NCBI GenBank assembly: GCA_902729315.2
Contig: LR746278.1
Span: 1,561,001-1,625,000 of the forward strand
Reading direction: 5' to 3'
DNA: 64,000 bases
Source: Spirodela intermedia
Lineage: Eukaryota > Streptophyta > Magnoliopsida > Alismatales > Araceae
Shown here: one piece after another, positions 12,201 to 23,938 of the stretch
How positions within the stretch are numbered: the stretch's first letter is position 1
Layout of the letters: each line of letters starts with the position of its first letter
Made by a program: the position numbers and the translations under genes
Notes under the pieces: model-generated
Databases searched by the model: none
Told to the model about the DNA's origin: nothing
Seen by the model: only the letters and a program-made list of their open reading frames with translations

Positions 12201-15200
12201 GAAGCCTTCTATGGAAAAAATCAATAGATGAGGAGATGTTGGCTCTACAAAAGAATCAAACTTGAGAACTCGTGCTACTTCCTAAAGGGAAGAAAACCAT
12301 GGGTTGCAGATGGGTATACATTATTAAGTATAAATCTGATGGGATTGTTGAGCACTTTAAAGCCCGACTGATGGCAAAAAGCTTCACCCAATGTTATGAT
12401 ATTGATTACTTGGAGACCTTTGCTTCAGTTGCAAAGATGGGAACAGTTCGGATATTAATATCCTTGGATGTGCATTATGGATGGTCCTTATTACAATTTG
12501 ATGTGAAAAATGCATTCTTACATGGAGAAATCTCAGAAGAAATATATATGGAGCTTCCACCAGGGTACAAAGACCCAAATGATACTCTGAAAGTATGCCT
12601 GATTTGGCTGCTTAACCAAAACAATGAGAGCTTTGGCGTTCAAGCAAGCCAATGGAGATCATACCTTATTTCATAAGCGATCTAGTTGAGAAAAAATGAT
12701 GATCTTACTAGTATATGTCAATAACATGACTGTCACAAGAGACAATATGCAAGAAATCACTTCTCTTTAAAAACAACTGACAATTGTCTTTAAAATACTA
12801 CTTGAGAATTGAGGTAGCCTAACTCTCGTGGAAATTTATTCCTATCTCAAAGAAAGTATATTACAAATTTACTCAAATATACAGGCATGAGTAATTGTAA
12901 ACCAACATGTACCCAATTGAAGCAAAGCATTGTATTGGGCTTCAAAGGAAAGAGATCAAGTAGATAAGGGGTCTTATCAATGACTAGTGGGAAAATTAAT
13001 CTATCTATCCATACTAGACTGGATATCGTTTACTCAGTTGGAGTGCTAAGCCAATATATGCATGACCTTAAGGAGGTGCATCATCAAGCTGCTCAACGAG
13101 TCCTAGCCTATCTTAAATGAAGAATTGACATGGGAATCCTATTTAAAAGGGGAGATTCTCTTACAGTAGGCATCTATACCGATGCTGATTATGCTGGTTC
13201 AATTGATGATAGGCGCTCTACTACTGAGTATTGTTGTCTCATTGGAGGAAATTTGGTGACTTGGTGAAGCCAAAAATAGAGAGTTGTGGCTCAATCAAGT
13301 GCTAAAGTAGAATTTAGGGCTATGACCCTTGGGATTTGTCAAGACATTTGGATAAAAAATATACTAAATGACTTACAAATACCCATGGAAGGTTCGATTA
13401 CCTTGTTCTGTGACAATCAGTCCGTAATAAATATTGCACATGATCTTGTTCAGCATAACAAGACCAAATTAATTGAAGTAGACAAACATTTTCTTAAAGA
13501 GAAACTTGAATCAAGGACGTTTTGCATAGAGTATGTCTCATCTACAAATCAGTTGGCTGATATATTAACTAGGGGCATTTCTACTACAGAGTTCTAGAAA
13601 CAAAGGAGCAAGCTGGGCATAAATGATATCCACGCACTGACTTGAGGAGTGTTACACAGAACAAGTTTTTCTATATTAGACTTTCCTTCTATTTTCCTTT
13701 CTGTCCTATTTTTAGTTGCATTTCCTTTTTCGCGTTTCTGTTATTAGACCTTTCTGTAATACCACAAAGGTTTATTAGACGCCAATATAAATACTGACGT
13801 ACTGCCCTGAGAAGGGCTAAGTCAGTTTTCCCTTTCCTGCTTCTGTTGTATCTTGTAACAGGTATCATAGTTGTCACCAAAAGACCAATTAGCTTGTTAC
13901 TTTATACCTTAATAGGCACTTTCATGTGAGAAAGTGGGCTCAGTCTTAAAGAGGTCTGGGTGTCAACATCTGTCCAGCAAGCAGGGAATAAATCCTTTTC
14001 TGAGGGCCCTCAGACAGATGTTCTTTGAACTGTCAAAGCCTCAGCAGGAATGAGTCCTAATCTTGTTGATTGATGTGAGAATGCCAAAAACTTATATATA
14101 GAATTAGAATGCTTGGTGAGGGTATTGATTTTAGAAAAGCAAGGGACCGCTCAATTCCCTGGCATTATCTGCCAAGAGAAGCAGATCCTAAAAACTATTC
14201 TTTGGAGTTATTACAATGCAAAGAAAGGGATTCTGAGAAATTCAGAGATTGAAAAAGATTGACAAAACGGGTGTTACCACTAACTGGATGCAGTGTTTCT
14301 TCATGACAAGTGGCAATCAGAGTTTGTGATCATAAAAACTTTTGTTCAGATACAATGTTTCCCAAGTATGTTGATTGCTCGATTGACAACAGTATCTTTT
14401 GGCTCAATGTGTGATCAAGTCTTTCCATGGTCCAAATAATATCATGAATTGGCTGGAACTTAGTCGTTTGCATGGCCGCACATGCCAATGGTGCATATCG
14501 TGGCTGTATCTGACGTGCAATGACCTATATCTCAGGTAGAGCCTTAGATTTTGATTCTACGCAGTGGATCAGTTTCTCTAAATTCGCGACTCATACATTC
14601 CCTGCTTTATTTTGCTTTGTTTGAAGTTTCTGAGATGAAACTCAAAAGTTATTTCAGTTTTGTGTGACCATGTATCAATACCTTTTATTTTTTAGCAACT
14701 TTTACCGGTTTTTTGTCCCAAAATTTTCACAAAAAAACAAGAAGAAAAAAAAAAATTAAGGTAAGCACGAGGGTATGAGATTCTTCAAGACCACCTGTGA
14801 AATGCATCCATGAAGTTGGCAGTCCTGGCATCAATAACCACGACAGGAAACTCAAGGATTTCAACCTTTCCCTCCAGATCAAGGATCACAAAATAATCAA
14901 AGTCTTGAGAACATATATCCCTGAATGAATTGTTGACTTGAAGATTCACTGAAAAATCGTGATTGAACTTCTCAAGATGTAAAGGATCATTCATCTGCAT
15001 TTGAAAGGAATATTGACTAAGTATAACGAAAAAAACATTATCATTGAAAGCATATGCATTATTTCAAGTGATAACAACTTGCTGAGCATTTATCAGTATG
15101 CGTCTCAGATTAAGTTCATCAAGCCCATGTTAGAGAATTGGTTTGATAAATATTTGGATTGGCGAATTAAGATATGACTCCAAGCAATGTCCAGAAACAA

Positions 15201-16739
15201 CCCTCCAAAACCCAATCCTTCTAGAATAATATATTAAATAACCAGAAGAATAAGTCTTCATAGATCAACCCATTTTATCTTGACCTAAGATCCAATCTCA
15301 AAACATTTTCTCAAGTACTTGTTACCTGCCTATTTTTAAGGTACATGTAGAATTCATTGAGGACAAGTCCAACGCCAAGCTAAACCAACTGTTGGACGAG
15401 AGGATTGATATGGTCATATATCTCACATATGCTTGAGTCTGTGTGCTTGGTTACGTCATTTGTCCACAATATTTTCTTAGCAATACCTTGCTAATAATAA
15501 AAGTTTAAAAATGAAATCGGTTCCAACCGCTGAATTTTGAATATACTCACAAGACATAGGTTTAATCAATAGCGGGTGCGAATAAAAGTTTTAAAGCAAT
15601 AGAAACTCCAATAGCAAGAAGCCATTTTAGGGGTGATCCAACCCCACATAGTCAGAATTTTTCTCAAGAAAGGAAATCGAGATATTTTTCACCATCAATA
15701 TAGATGGTTTAAAACGAAATCATCGAATGAAAATAGGTGTGTACTCATGCATTATACAGAATAATTCAGATTACACAAGCCATGTCTGAGCATAGACAAA
15801 TATATGAATATAGACAAAAGAAAACCCAGTTAAGAATAAATTATCTGAGAAGAAGCAATATATTGCACAATAAAGCTACGTAAGAGAAAAAACCACCTCT
15901 CCAAGGTCAATCGTGAAAACAGTGCTACATGAAAACGATTCAAAATATTCGTTTTTGAGAAAACATGGCAAGTTCAATGCAATAAAAAGATTTCATTCTT
16001 TAAATGGCGAAAATTCTAGCTATGGATATTATCCGTGTTTTGTGGATGATTGCAATGGTTTTTGAGCTTGCTCAAATCAATACTTTACTAAAAATAAAAA
16101 TAGTCCTAATTTTTTGCGAATAATTGAAGAGTTGGCATATCAATTTCACGAATTTGGATTTTTCTTTCAAACCAAACATAGGATACCCCCCTGCAAGGCC
16201 TAAATCTTAGGAGCCACACAACCCTTCGAGCATATTACAAAAGTAGATCCATTAGTAAGACGAGTCGATAAAACGTTGCATGCAAACGTGTAAATCACGA
16301 GGGCTGCCAGTGGACCAAAAATAGTAAATGCGGAAACTATATCAGAGAGGCAAAGATTCTTTTCAAGAGACATATAAACAGACATGTGGGCTGCATATCA
16401 AAAACACTCAGACGGAACAGGGTGTCGGGAAAGAGGAATGCATCGCCTCGCGGCTGCATTTTGCGGATAGCATACCAGAGTACACTTCCCCTGTGTGTGG
16501 TATAGGCATGTGGGCTTCCATCGCGCGGACTTCCCCTCCACGGCAGCGGTCTCGACAACCTCAGCGTGAGCAGAGGAAGAAACGGAAAGGGAAACGCGAG
16601 CCACTGAAGTGGCGAGGGCGCGCCTGGAAGTGCGAAAACCGGTTAGCAGAGACGGGACGAACCTGGCGTGGGCCTCTGGGGAAGTTCGCAACATTGCCGC
16701 CATGGCGCCAAAGCACCGGGTGGCGCAAGAAACCACCAT
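6234..16739 (-). CDS. ERL1: ERI1-like DEDDh 3'-5' exonuclease, presumed plastid-targeted
   Basis: Predicted 329-residue 3'-5' exoribonuclease of the ERI-1/3'hExo family. The Arabidopsis relative ERL1 (At3g15140) is known as a chloroplast enzyme acting on 5S rRNA maturation. Coding exons: 16739-16476, 14994-14795, 7984-7904, 7009-6884, 6708-6585 and 6428-6234. All have GT-AG borders and phases join without a break. Residues 1 to about 70 are Ala/Ser/Arg-rich and read as a transit peptide. A short RWKPTCLYHTQGKCT motif precedes the nuclease domain. Catalytic residues are visible: Asp127 and Glu129 in LDLEG, Asp228 in GNWD, His285 and Asp290 in HHLGIDD. The gene appears intact although intron 2 (14794-7985) is expanded by a copia element. 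The ATG at 16739 has a good context; an internal Met at the AMAAML stretch is an alternative start. Confidence 0.92.
8705..8915 (+). repeat. 5' LTR of the copia element
   Basis: It begins TATTACACAG, where the 3' LTR has TGTTACACAG, so the canonical TG end has mutated to TA here. It ends TAACA and is 211 bp, the same length as the 3' copy. Confidence 0.92.
8916..8927 (+). other. Primer binding site of the copia element
   Basis: TGATATCAGAGC directly follows the 5' LTR. It differs by one base from the TGGTATCAGAGC initiator-Met tRNA primer site usual in plant copia elements. Confidence 0.8.
9105..9265 (+). repeat. About 42-bp tandem repeat, roughly 3.5 degenerate copies
   Basis: Degenerate copies of a unit starting tttcttgacggtgg and ending atacaccattgtcg follow each other with a period near 41-42 bp. 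The array lies in the region between the 5' LTR and recognisable gag. Confidence 0.7.
9340..13600 (+). pseudogene. Decayed copia gag-pol
   Basis: Fragments in family order can be recognised. A gag-like segment lies at about 9724-10342 with a decayed zinc knuckle. A protease segment at about 10440 carries DFGATDHMT, in which the usual Ser before GATDHM is Phe. A GAG-pre-integrase motif (LLHSRLRHPS) is near 10827. Integrase remnants run through 11040-11640. A reverse transcriptase segment at about 12300-12590 carries WVYIIKYKSDG and FDVKNAFLHG. RNase H lies at about 13180-13597 with a SSAKVEFRAM motif and the terminal ADILTRG. Many stops and shifts separate the fragments. Confidence 0.88.
13650..13860 (+). 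repeat. 3' LTR of the copia element
   Basis: A 211-bp copy of the 5' LTR with intact TG...CA ends. It is preceded by a short purine stretch (ttgaggag) that fits a polypurine tract, and followed by the GGTAT target duplication. Confidence 0.93.
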
Positions 16740-17029
16740 GGCAACCAAGAAGGGGCCTCGTTATTCCATTTCCCATCGTCCATTCAGGTTATCGTCGGAA
16801 GGACGGCCCACAAATACCCATCCGACATGGGCCAACCCCAACACTTCCAGCCCATATTCACACACCAGACACTTCGCCGATCACCCAACAAGCATGGAAA
16901 CCAGAAACTAATGTGACCAATGTGACCAAAATGGGCCAGCCTGTTCCTCACGCGACCTAACCACAAAAAACCCGGAAGACCCATTCCCCTCACGTGGTCC
17001 CCCCTCCCTCTAACATGATAATTGAGTAG

Positions 17030-17031
<2 letters not shown>

Positions 17032-17066
<35 letters not shown>
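17032..17066. repeat. (GA)n microsatellite
   Basis: An uninterrupted AG/GA tract of about 35 bases in the divergent promoter region. A shorter GA stretch follows at about 17090-17106. Confidence 0.95.
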
Positions 17067-17067
<1 letters not shown>

Positions 17068-17724
17068 CCAACGGTCCAGTTGGCAGAGGAGTGAGAGAGA
17101 GAGAGAGCCCCAGCAGTGCATGTTTGTGCTGGGTTGCGAGATTCTCCTACCTCATTAGATCGATCAAAAAAGTCAACTTGTCAGGCCCATTTGACGATAG
17201 AAGTACAAGACTACGAGCGCAAATCCACGAGGGGTTTGAAATCTGGGGGACAATCTCGATTGGGTCAATGGACAACGAGAATTTTACGAAGCCCCCGCAG
17301 GAAAATTCTCACGCTCCGACGGCGACTTCCCACTGGCGTGGTAGCCGAGTGCGACCACGCACCAAGATGCCAGCGCAGAACCAGCGAGCGCGGAGGAGAC
17401 GGCGGCGGCCCTCTGCATGTCCTCATTCATCAGCCGGAGAGACGCGGCGCCGCCCGGAGGACCCCCCGGTGGGCCAACCCACTTGGTGGCGCCACCGCCT
17501 GTGACAGGTCTCCTACCGCGTGCAGCACCTCTCACCTTACGTGGATCGCACCGACACCGCCCTCCCGTCACCCCTCCATCAATGAGGGGATCCTTCTGGC
17601 CTCGATTAACAATCATTAAATCTAATATTTGGTATGGTTATGCGATTTGTTTGCTAAGCTAATGGATGTGGGTTCGGCCTCTCCAGCTCAATCGCTCTGT
17701 TATCTGTGTGTGTGTGTGTGCGTG

Positions 17725-17731
17725 TATATAA
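17725..17731 (+). promoter_or_regulatory. TATA box of the FLA gene
   Basis: TATATAA lies 56 bases before the FLA ATG, just after a (GT)n run, so transcription would start near 17757. Spacing is typical, but the site is inferred from sequence only. Confidence 0.6.
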
Positions 17732-17786
17732 TCACACACCCCTCGGGGCTGTTCTCCCCAGCACCTCTGATCTCCTCCCTGCGACG

Positions 17787-18539
17787 ATGGCCTCTTCTCT
17801 GCTCCCCGTCTTGATCTGCATGGTGGCGCTAGTAGCGGGCGCCGCGCGCGGCGCGACGGACCCGGTAGCGCCGGCACCGGCGCCAGAGGTGGTCAGTTTG
17901 ACGGGGATCCTGGAGAAGGGGAGCCAGTACACGACGCTGCTCCGTCTGCTGAAGGAGACCCAGATCGGGAAACAGCTCGAGAGCCAGCTGAACAACTCCT
18001 ACGACGGGTTCACCGTTTTCGCCCCCACCGACAACGCCTTCAATGGCCTCAAGGCGGGGACGCTCAACAAACTGACGGAGCAGGAGCAGGTGGCGCTGGT
18101 GCTCTACCACGTCCTACCACGGTACTACACCTTCGACATCTTCCAGACCGCCAGCAACCCCATCAGCACGCAGGCTACCGGCAACAACGGCGTCTTCACG
18201 CTCAACATCACGTCCACCGGGCCGCAGCAGGCGAACATCTCCACCGGAGTCAACACGACCCCAATCAACAACGCCCTCTACAAGATCTTCCCTCTCGCTG
18301 TGTACTCCATCGAGTCCGTTCTGCTACCGTCCGACCTCTTCGGCGTAAGGCGCACGATGCACCCGTCGCCCCCTCCGCCGCCGACCAAGGCCGCCAGCGC
18401 GCCGTCCAACTCCTCCGCCGATGGCGCGGAGGTCGCGCCGGAGAAGAGCCCCGCCGCCGCCCTGCGGGCGCCCACCACCGCATTGGGGGGAATCATAATG
18501 GCGGCCGCTCTCCTCTTCACCACGGGCTTCCTGTTGTGA
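17787..18539 (+). CDS. Fasciclin-like arabinogalactan protein, FLA11/12-like
   Basis: Single-exon gene for a 250-residue GPI-anchored cell-wall glycoprotein. The order is an N-terminal signal peptide (about residues 1-23), a short PAPAPAP arabinogalactan stretch, one FAS1 domain (about 35-180, with GFTVFAPTDNAF and the YHVLPRYY motif), a second Pro/Ala/Ser-rich glycomodule (SPPPPPP, SNSSADG), and a hydrophobic C-tail after small residues that fits a GPI-anchor signal. Several NxS/T sites lie in the FAS1 domain. A single FAS1 domain and about 250 residues match the FLA11/FLA12 group, known in secondary walls of fibres and vessels. The frame extends 27 codons further upstream, but that ATG lies inside the GT run before the TATA box, so the ATG at 17787 is preferred. 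Confidence 0.93.
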   Translation: MASSLLPVLICMVALVAGAARGATDPVAPAPAPEVVSLTGILEKGSQYTTLLRLLKETQIGKQLESQLNNSYDGFTVFAPTDNAFNGLKAGTLNKLTEQEQVALVLYHVLPRYYTFDIFQTASNPISTQATGNNGVFTLNITSTGPQQANISTGVNTTPINNALYKIFPLAVYSIESVLLPSDLFGVRRTMHPSPPPPPTKAASAPSNSSADGAEVAPEKSPAAALRAPTTALGGIIMAAALLFTTGFLL

Positions 18540-18678
18540 GCTGCCCCCCCTGTTACAGGGGAGTTAGTGCCACCTTCATTCATTTCCCTGTATGTCGCTT
18601 GGGCATTTCCATGTTCTTCAGTTCCCTCTCCCTTTCTTGCACAGACTCTGTCCTCTTCTCGTATTATCATAGTGAGTC

Positions 18679-18718
<40 letters not shown>

Positions 18719-18968
18719 GTCATCCATTTTCCAGCTGGTGTGGTGCGGCTGGCCATTAGATTGAGGCACGGGGATGAGCCCGGCCGGGCGGGGCACTCAC
18801 ATGGAAGGAGAGGCTTTCCAGCTGGTACTCTCCCGGTGGTCCACACAGCCTACGAACATGGAGCCAGAAAAGATTAATATCCGGGATCAATGGGCCATCT
18901 GGGGCCGTTTTATTGACCGCGGGCTCTGTACAGCCCCGCCATGGACAAGATGATCCAGGTGGAGGAGT
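18540..18968. other. Convergent 3' flanks of FLA and the RTN4IP1-like gene
   Basis: Non-coding. It holds the FLA 3' UTR with a (TC)n tract at 18682-18716, then the 3' end of the minus-strand oxidoreductase. No other feature seen. Confidence 0.6.
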
Positions 18969-21900
18969 TTAGTCCACCGTGAGAACCACCTTCCCGGGGA
19001 CGAGCCTCTTCTCCTTCGCCTCGTGAGCCTCCCTCGTGTGGGTGATGGGGAAGGTCCTGTCCACGGGAACCTTCAGCTTCCGGGCCTCCGCCAGCCGGCA
19101 GATCTCCTGGAGACCTTCTGGGTCGGCCCTCATGTACGTCCACCAGTACCCTGAAAATGGCGCAGTAGCAAGAGTGAGAGAAGATAGAGACACCCACCAG
19201 CAATGGAGGCTGATCATTATTAGCTGCCTTGACCTATTCCGTGAGAGAAACGGTAGCGAAGTTGTTTCTTCAACAAGATGGCCGTAGCGGTGGGGAGGCC
19301 GACGCCCAATCCATATCTATCTGCTAGCGACGCCGCTTCCCCCTGCAAAATGGGACGACATTGTTAGTGAGTAGGGGAAGGCATTTCTTGGAGGGCTGAA
19401 AAAGCTTCCCTTCGGGACTACCTGTAGCGTCATGTAATGGCCACCTCTCTTTAGGAGGTTAACTCCTATTCTCTCAGTTTCTGGCCTCCCGATGGTATCC
19501 AGAACCGCATCAAAATCTCCCTTGATTGCCGATTCGATATCCTGCGCACAAACTCAGATCTTAGATGTGGTGAACGGCTTTGGAAGTGTAATCGATGGCT
19601 TCGACGTCATTACCTCGGCGGTATAATCAATGACTTTCTCAGCTCCAGCAGATAGAACACGTTCAAAGCTCCGACTTCCACAGGCAGCTACGACGTTACA
19701 TCCCATGTCTACTGAGATCTGAATTGCAGACAGCCCAACCGCACCACCTCCGCCCAGAACCAGCAACCTTTGTCTGCACATGCCGTGTTGGAAGTCAGAA
19801 TACGAGGGATGAAAACAGTGGAATCACTTGGACCCTCGTTATGCAATTGTAGCATGGAAATTTAAATCCACTTTAAATAAATCAAACCAGGAGGCTTTTT
19901 GTTCGAGAAATAAATTTCATCAGACAACAATAAATATTCTTTTTTTTCTAAAGCTCTCATATATGGAGCAACTGACAGGAAAGAACTTCCTATTTAGTTT
20001 TGTTGCAATTCTGCCACCCCATATATAATCTGGGCAAGTGAATAGCCATTCTTTTTCAAATGCAGATAGCTCTGAATGGAACTTCCCTTTTTCCTTTTCT
20101 CTCACAATGCCATGCATGAGTCGATTTTCCACAGCTGCATCATATGCAGCAATCACCCCAGGATATCCCTACGTGGCCTCATTCCAAATATCCTCTGCTC
20201 TTTCTGACATTGGTCACTCCCCTTTTTTTCCACTTGGATATTTCATCCGTATCTTCAACTATCAATTCAACAACTCTTCCAAACCAGCGACTTCAACCCT
20301 TCACCTAATCCTTGACTATGGGCTCACGTCCCCACATCATATCATTCAATTCTTCTTCTTCACATCCGATAACGCTTAAGGCCTGCCATGCCAAACACCT
20401 GGCCCAGTGACTAGAGCAACACTGTTGGGACAGTTGAGGCCAAGCTTGAGCCAAGCTTCATGGATCACTGTCACTCCTGTGCTGGGCTAGGGCTAACCTC
20501 AAAAGTCTTGGGGCCAGAAAACCTAACGTAATGAAAACTGGAAAAACCTAATTGGTTGAGAGCATGGCAAAGCCCCTCCCCACTTTCTTTTTCCTAGAAT
20601 TATATCTTTGTAACATGCACAGTATTAGAAATAACCGTATTTTTTGCATTACGGAAAGGGTGAATTATACGGTTATGGAGTCCAACAGCTTTGGCCAAGC
20701 ATGTTTTATCTGTGTAACATGCACTCAATTTATCTGTGTGAAGTATAGAAACTTTCTATAACACTACATAAATGGAGTCCAACAGCGACTGACCGCCAAT
20801 CATGTCTAATCTAATAAATACATCACACAAGTGAAAACAAAAGGCTGATCCTCCTAATCAATCCTGCTCAACTCGGATAGGAAAAGAGACAGAACAAGAT
20901 ATTACAATTAATAATGTTCATTAGAAGGTGCCTCATAAGACCGACGGGACAATTTACACCATCTTTGGCAATTTATCCACACTAAGGCACTCGTCAAAAA
21001 TTGCAAATAATGAATTGTTTTCAAACACCACTTTCACCCTTTATTTATAAGTAGATAATCTTATTTATTCTGTTGACATAAAAGAGATTTCAAGAGAAGA
21101 GCCCACGCAAGACAACATGAACCTTTGAAATTGTTGACGAAGTGAATTGCGATATTGGAGAGTTAATGATTGTGAGAATCTGGATGCATGTTTGTTAAGT
21201 CCTTTATAATTTTCAAATCCTATTTCATGCATAATCTGCTTTTTTTCTCATTTTCCCAGGTTAGTCTCAGTAGAAAAAGTGTATCATGAAAATGTGTTCA
21301 ACACAAAATAATTGACGACTCTCTGTTAGTCTGAGAGAAACTGCTCAAGGCCATCTTAGCGTATAGTCAGCTTGCTCAAATCTTGTCCATATATCTATTA
21401 TACCAGCATGGACAAATCAGCTCTGAACCAATGCCTCCTCAAACCTTAATCCAATTTTAATATCTCCATCTACACAGCAATTTGTGAAACTCCTCGTTAT
21501 TAAATTACAAATACTCTCCCTTGTAAAGAAGAACCATCTTGGATTCTTTGCTCTAGTTACATTTCCAAAGGAGCTCCATGAAAGGGTCTGCAAAGGAATC
21601 CATAGCCAATGTATGAATTCCAACTTTCGTAGGCTCTTGACTGGTAAGTAGAAACCATACCAACTGGATACTCAAAAAAGGAAAAACAAAACGTGACTTC
21701 TATATAACTACTATTACCCAGGAATGCACTATCTTCTAATACTTTCCACTATTCTTTTTACTGCCGTTTAACTTCTCAACATGGAAATACTTCACATCAC
21801 TACAATGACTGAATTCAGCATTCTTTTGCAAATGGGAAGGTCGATTTGCTTATAAATTAAAAGATATTCATTTTGAACAGGACCTATGCATACAAAAGGA

Positions 21901-23938
21901 GTGAAAGAACTAAAATGAAATCGTAAGTATTGGTATTTGGACTCCATTTGGGAATTACTAAACAACAGGAGTCAAAAAGCTAGGAAGGCATACCCTTCAT
22001 TGATTCGGGCAGTGCCTAAGGCCCGCCATGCTGTCAATGCAGCAAAAGGGATTGCACTTGCCTCCTACAAAACCAGGAATATTTCTTTAATTCTATGAAA
22101 GAAGAAGAAAGGGCCAAGAAAATTACCACATAGTTTTATATAAAAATACTAAAAATCAAATATTCCACGATTTTCAGTGTATTTATAAAATATGGCAAAC
22201 AAGCAAATAATTGACAATTTTTGATAGGTGATGATAAGTTTGCATATAAGTGGCATCAGACGGTCCACTGAATTAATCATTTAAAAGATGTTCATGATAC
22301 CAATACCAGATTAGGAAGCCAAGAAAATGATTACAAGGTAAGCCAATCATCACTGTATAAGAAATATTTTTTGTTGTAGTTCATACCATCTAAAAGTGTT
22401 GGCTCAGATGTACAAAATTCCTGACTCTCAGCCAATGAAGGAAATAAATAACAGAAATTAGGTATACATCGCACTAGACTGAAAACCTCAACAGTGACCC
22501 CAAGTCTCAGCTGATCGTGAATCTTCCTTAATTTCAACTATGCGGATTTGCAGTGAAGTCTGTATTTAATTTTCTACTCTTCGGATCTGACATAAGTATA
22601 GTGGCAAGGATCCATGGGTGAGATAGTAAATTCAGTTTTTGTCTTATGAGCGAAATGTGATGGAACCACCTTACAGAAAGAATATTACGAACTTTTCTTT
22701 TGATGTGTTCCTAGGAGAAAAAAAAACCTGGGCTCTCTAATCTGTAAAGCCCCATCATAATTTTATTTTATTTTAGTACACGTCAAGGTGAAAGAACAGT
22801 AGAAAGAACAGTAGACGAGAAGAAACTTTCATCCAGCTTAAAAAAGGAAGTATGTGTGGACAGAAAGTTAGCCAAGGCGATCAACAGATGTCTAACAAGT
22901 TGAAATTTGCATTAGCTTTCCTTCTTGCGTAAATAAAGAAAACGCAAATAAAAAAGGATCCATAATTCATCCATTTTCCTGTGATGTACGTAGATAAAAC
23001 AAAAAAAATCGCATATCACATCCAAATTAAGTGGAATTAAAGTGGATTCAACCATAGACAAAAATGTGGCTTAGATAGACACAGTGAAGAAAGAAAGAGA
23101 TAGTTTTGGTCAATTAATCTGGATCGGTATGGTTCCCAATTTAAGCCTCCACCAAATGTTATAGAGAGTTGGATGAAGGATATGTCGGGGATACTATCTC
23201 TATTATTCTCACAGCCAAGATAAAGGCATGGAATCGGGAACTCAGAGTACAGATGTCACCTTAAAGTCAACATGGGGCATGATAAAACTGAAAGTTTAAG
23301 CATGGCCACTAACTGGCTGAAATGGGAAAAGCACCAAACAGGCAATGCTACCTCATGGGTCAGGGAAGGCGGTTTCAAGGTAAGCTCCTCCTCAGCGAGA
23401 ATGGCATAATCAGTGTAGGTACCCCTTATAGCAGTCGGATGCAACGCCCCGAAGACTTCCTGACCAGCAGTTAGTGATGTCACTGATGATCCCACTGCTG
23501 CGACTTCGCCACTTATGTCACGACCAAGAATCAATGGTAGAAGAGGTTCAAATATTGAACGTCCATAACCAGCTCGCATCTGAATACGTTATCAAGAGAG
23601 ACAATACTTTAGGTTGACGTGCCGTGTTTCAGCCATGCTCGTAATTACTCATTAAAGATAAGCCGGGGGAACAGGAACACAGGCCAGTTACTCAGAAAAA
23701 GAAAAAAAAAATCCCTCACTCGCAAGTCCAGAGGATTGACGGAGACGGCGCGGGTGCGGACGAGCACCTCCCCAGGCTTCAGATCGGGAACACCGACCCC
23801 CGGTCGAAGCTCCAGGACCTCCGGTCCACCGAACCGCTCCAACACCACCGCCCGGCAGCTCGTAACGAAGGACCTGCCGCCCGCCGGGCACCATCCCGCC
23901 GCGGACACCGCAAGAAACCTCCGCAAATTCCCCGGCAT
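18969..23938 (-). CDS. RTN4IP1-like zinc-less quinone oxidoreductase (MDR family), probably mitochondrial
   Basis: Predicted 362-residue NAD(P)H-dependent oxidoreductase of the medium-chain dehydrogenase family, related to animal RTN4IP1/OPA10 and, from memory, Arabidopsis At3g15090. Coding exons: 23938-23720, 23579-23352, 22064-21994, 19773-19614, 19541-19422, 19342-19234 and 19150-18969. All junctions are GT-AG with consistent phase. The N-terminal about 28 residues are Arg/Ala-rich and fit a mitochondrial presequence. The GroES-like fold starts with CRAVVLERFGGPEVLEL. The substrate loop contains LILGRDISGEVAAVG. The Rossmann nucleotide motif is VLGGGGAVG (about residues 178-186). The end GYWWTYMRADPEGL and PGKVVLTVD is typical of the family. 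No catalytic-zinc Cys/His set is seen, as expected for quinone oxidoreductase-type members. Intron 3 is 2.2 kb. Confidence 0.92.
19774..21993 (-). other. Intron 3 of the RTN4IP1-like gene
   Basis: AT-rich 2.2-kb intron with no coding segment that I can support. Around 20600-20790 there are short repeated phrases (gtaacatgca, ggagtccaacag), perhaps a decayed small duplication. Confidence 0.6.

Larger units (their letters stand above)
8705..13860 (+). mobile_element. Degenerate Ty1/copia LTR retrotransposon in intron 2 of the ERI1-like gene
   Basis: A 5156-bp element with two 211-bp LTRs and a 5-bp target duplication GGTAT at 8700-8704 and 13861-13865. It lies antisense to the host gene. Domain order protease, integrase, reverse transcriptase, RNase H assigns it to copia rather than gypsy. 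All pol domains are broken by stops and frameshifts, so it should be non-autonomous. By hand count the LTRs differ at about 19 of 211 positions (about 91% identical), which points to an old insertion. Confidence 0.93.
16740..17786. promoter_or_regulatory. Shared upstream region of ERI1-like (-) and FLA (+) genes
   Basis: About 1 kb between two divergent starts. It contains several GGCCCA/TGGGCC motifs at about 16803-16940, which resemble TCP-bound site II elements, and a (GA)n tract at 17032-17066. The following GC-rich 17.1-17.6 kb shows no convincing gene. Confidence 0.55.

Noticed and set aside
13861-13872. GGTATCATAG after the 3' LTR as a second primer binding site
   Set aside because: It is the 5-bp target duplication plus host intron sequence; the real primer site follows the 5' LTR.
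16328-16960. 210-codon plus-strand frame
   Set aside because: Antisense to exon 1 of the ERI1-like gene; GC-rich shadow.
17091-17619. Overlapping GC-rich frames in three phases between ERI1-like and FLA
   Set aside because: Stop-poor GC-rich promoter sequence; no conserved-looking segment, no consistent splice model.
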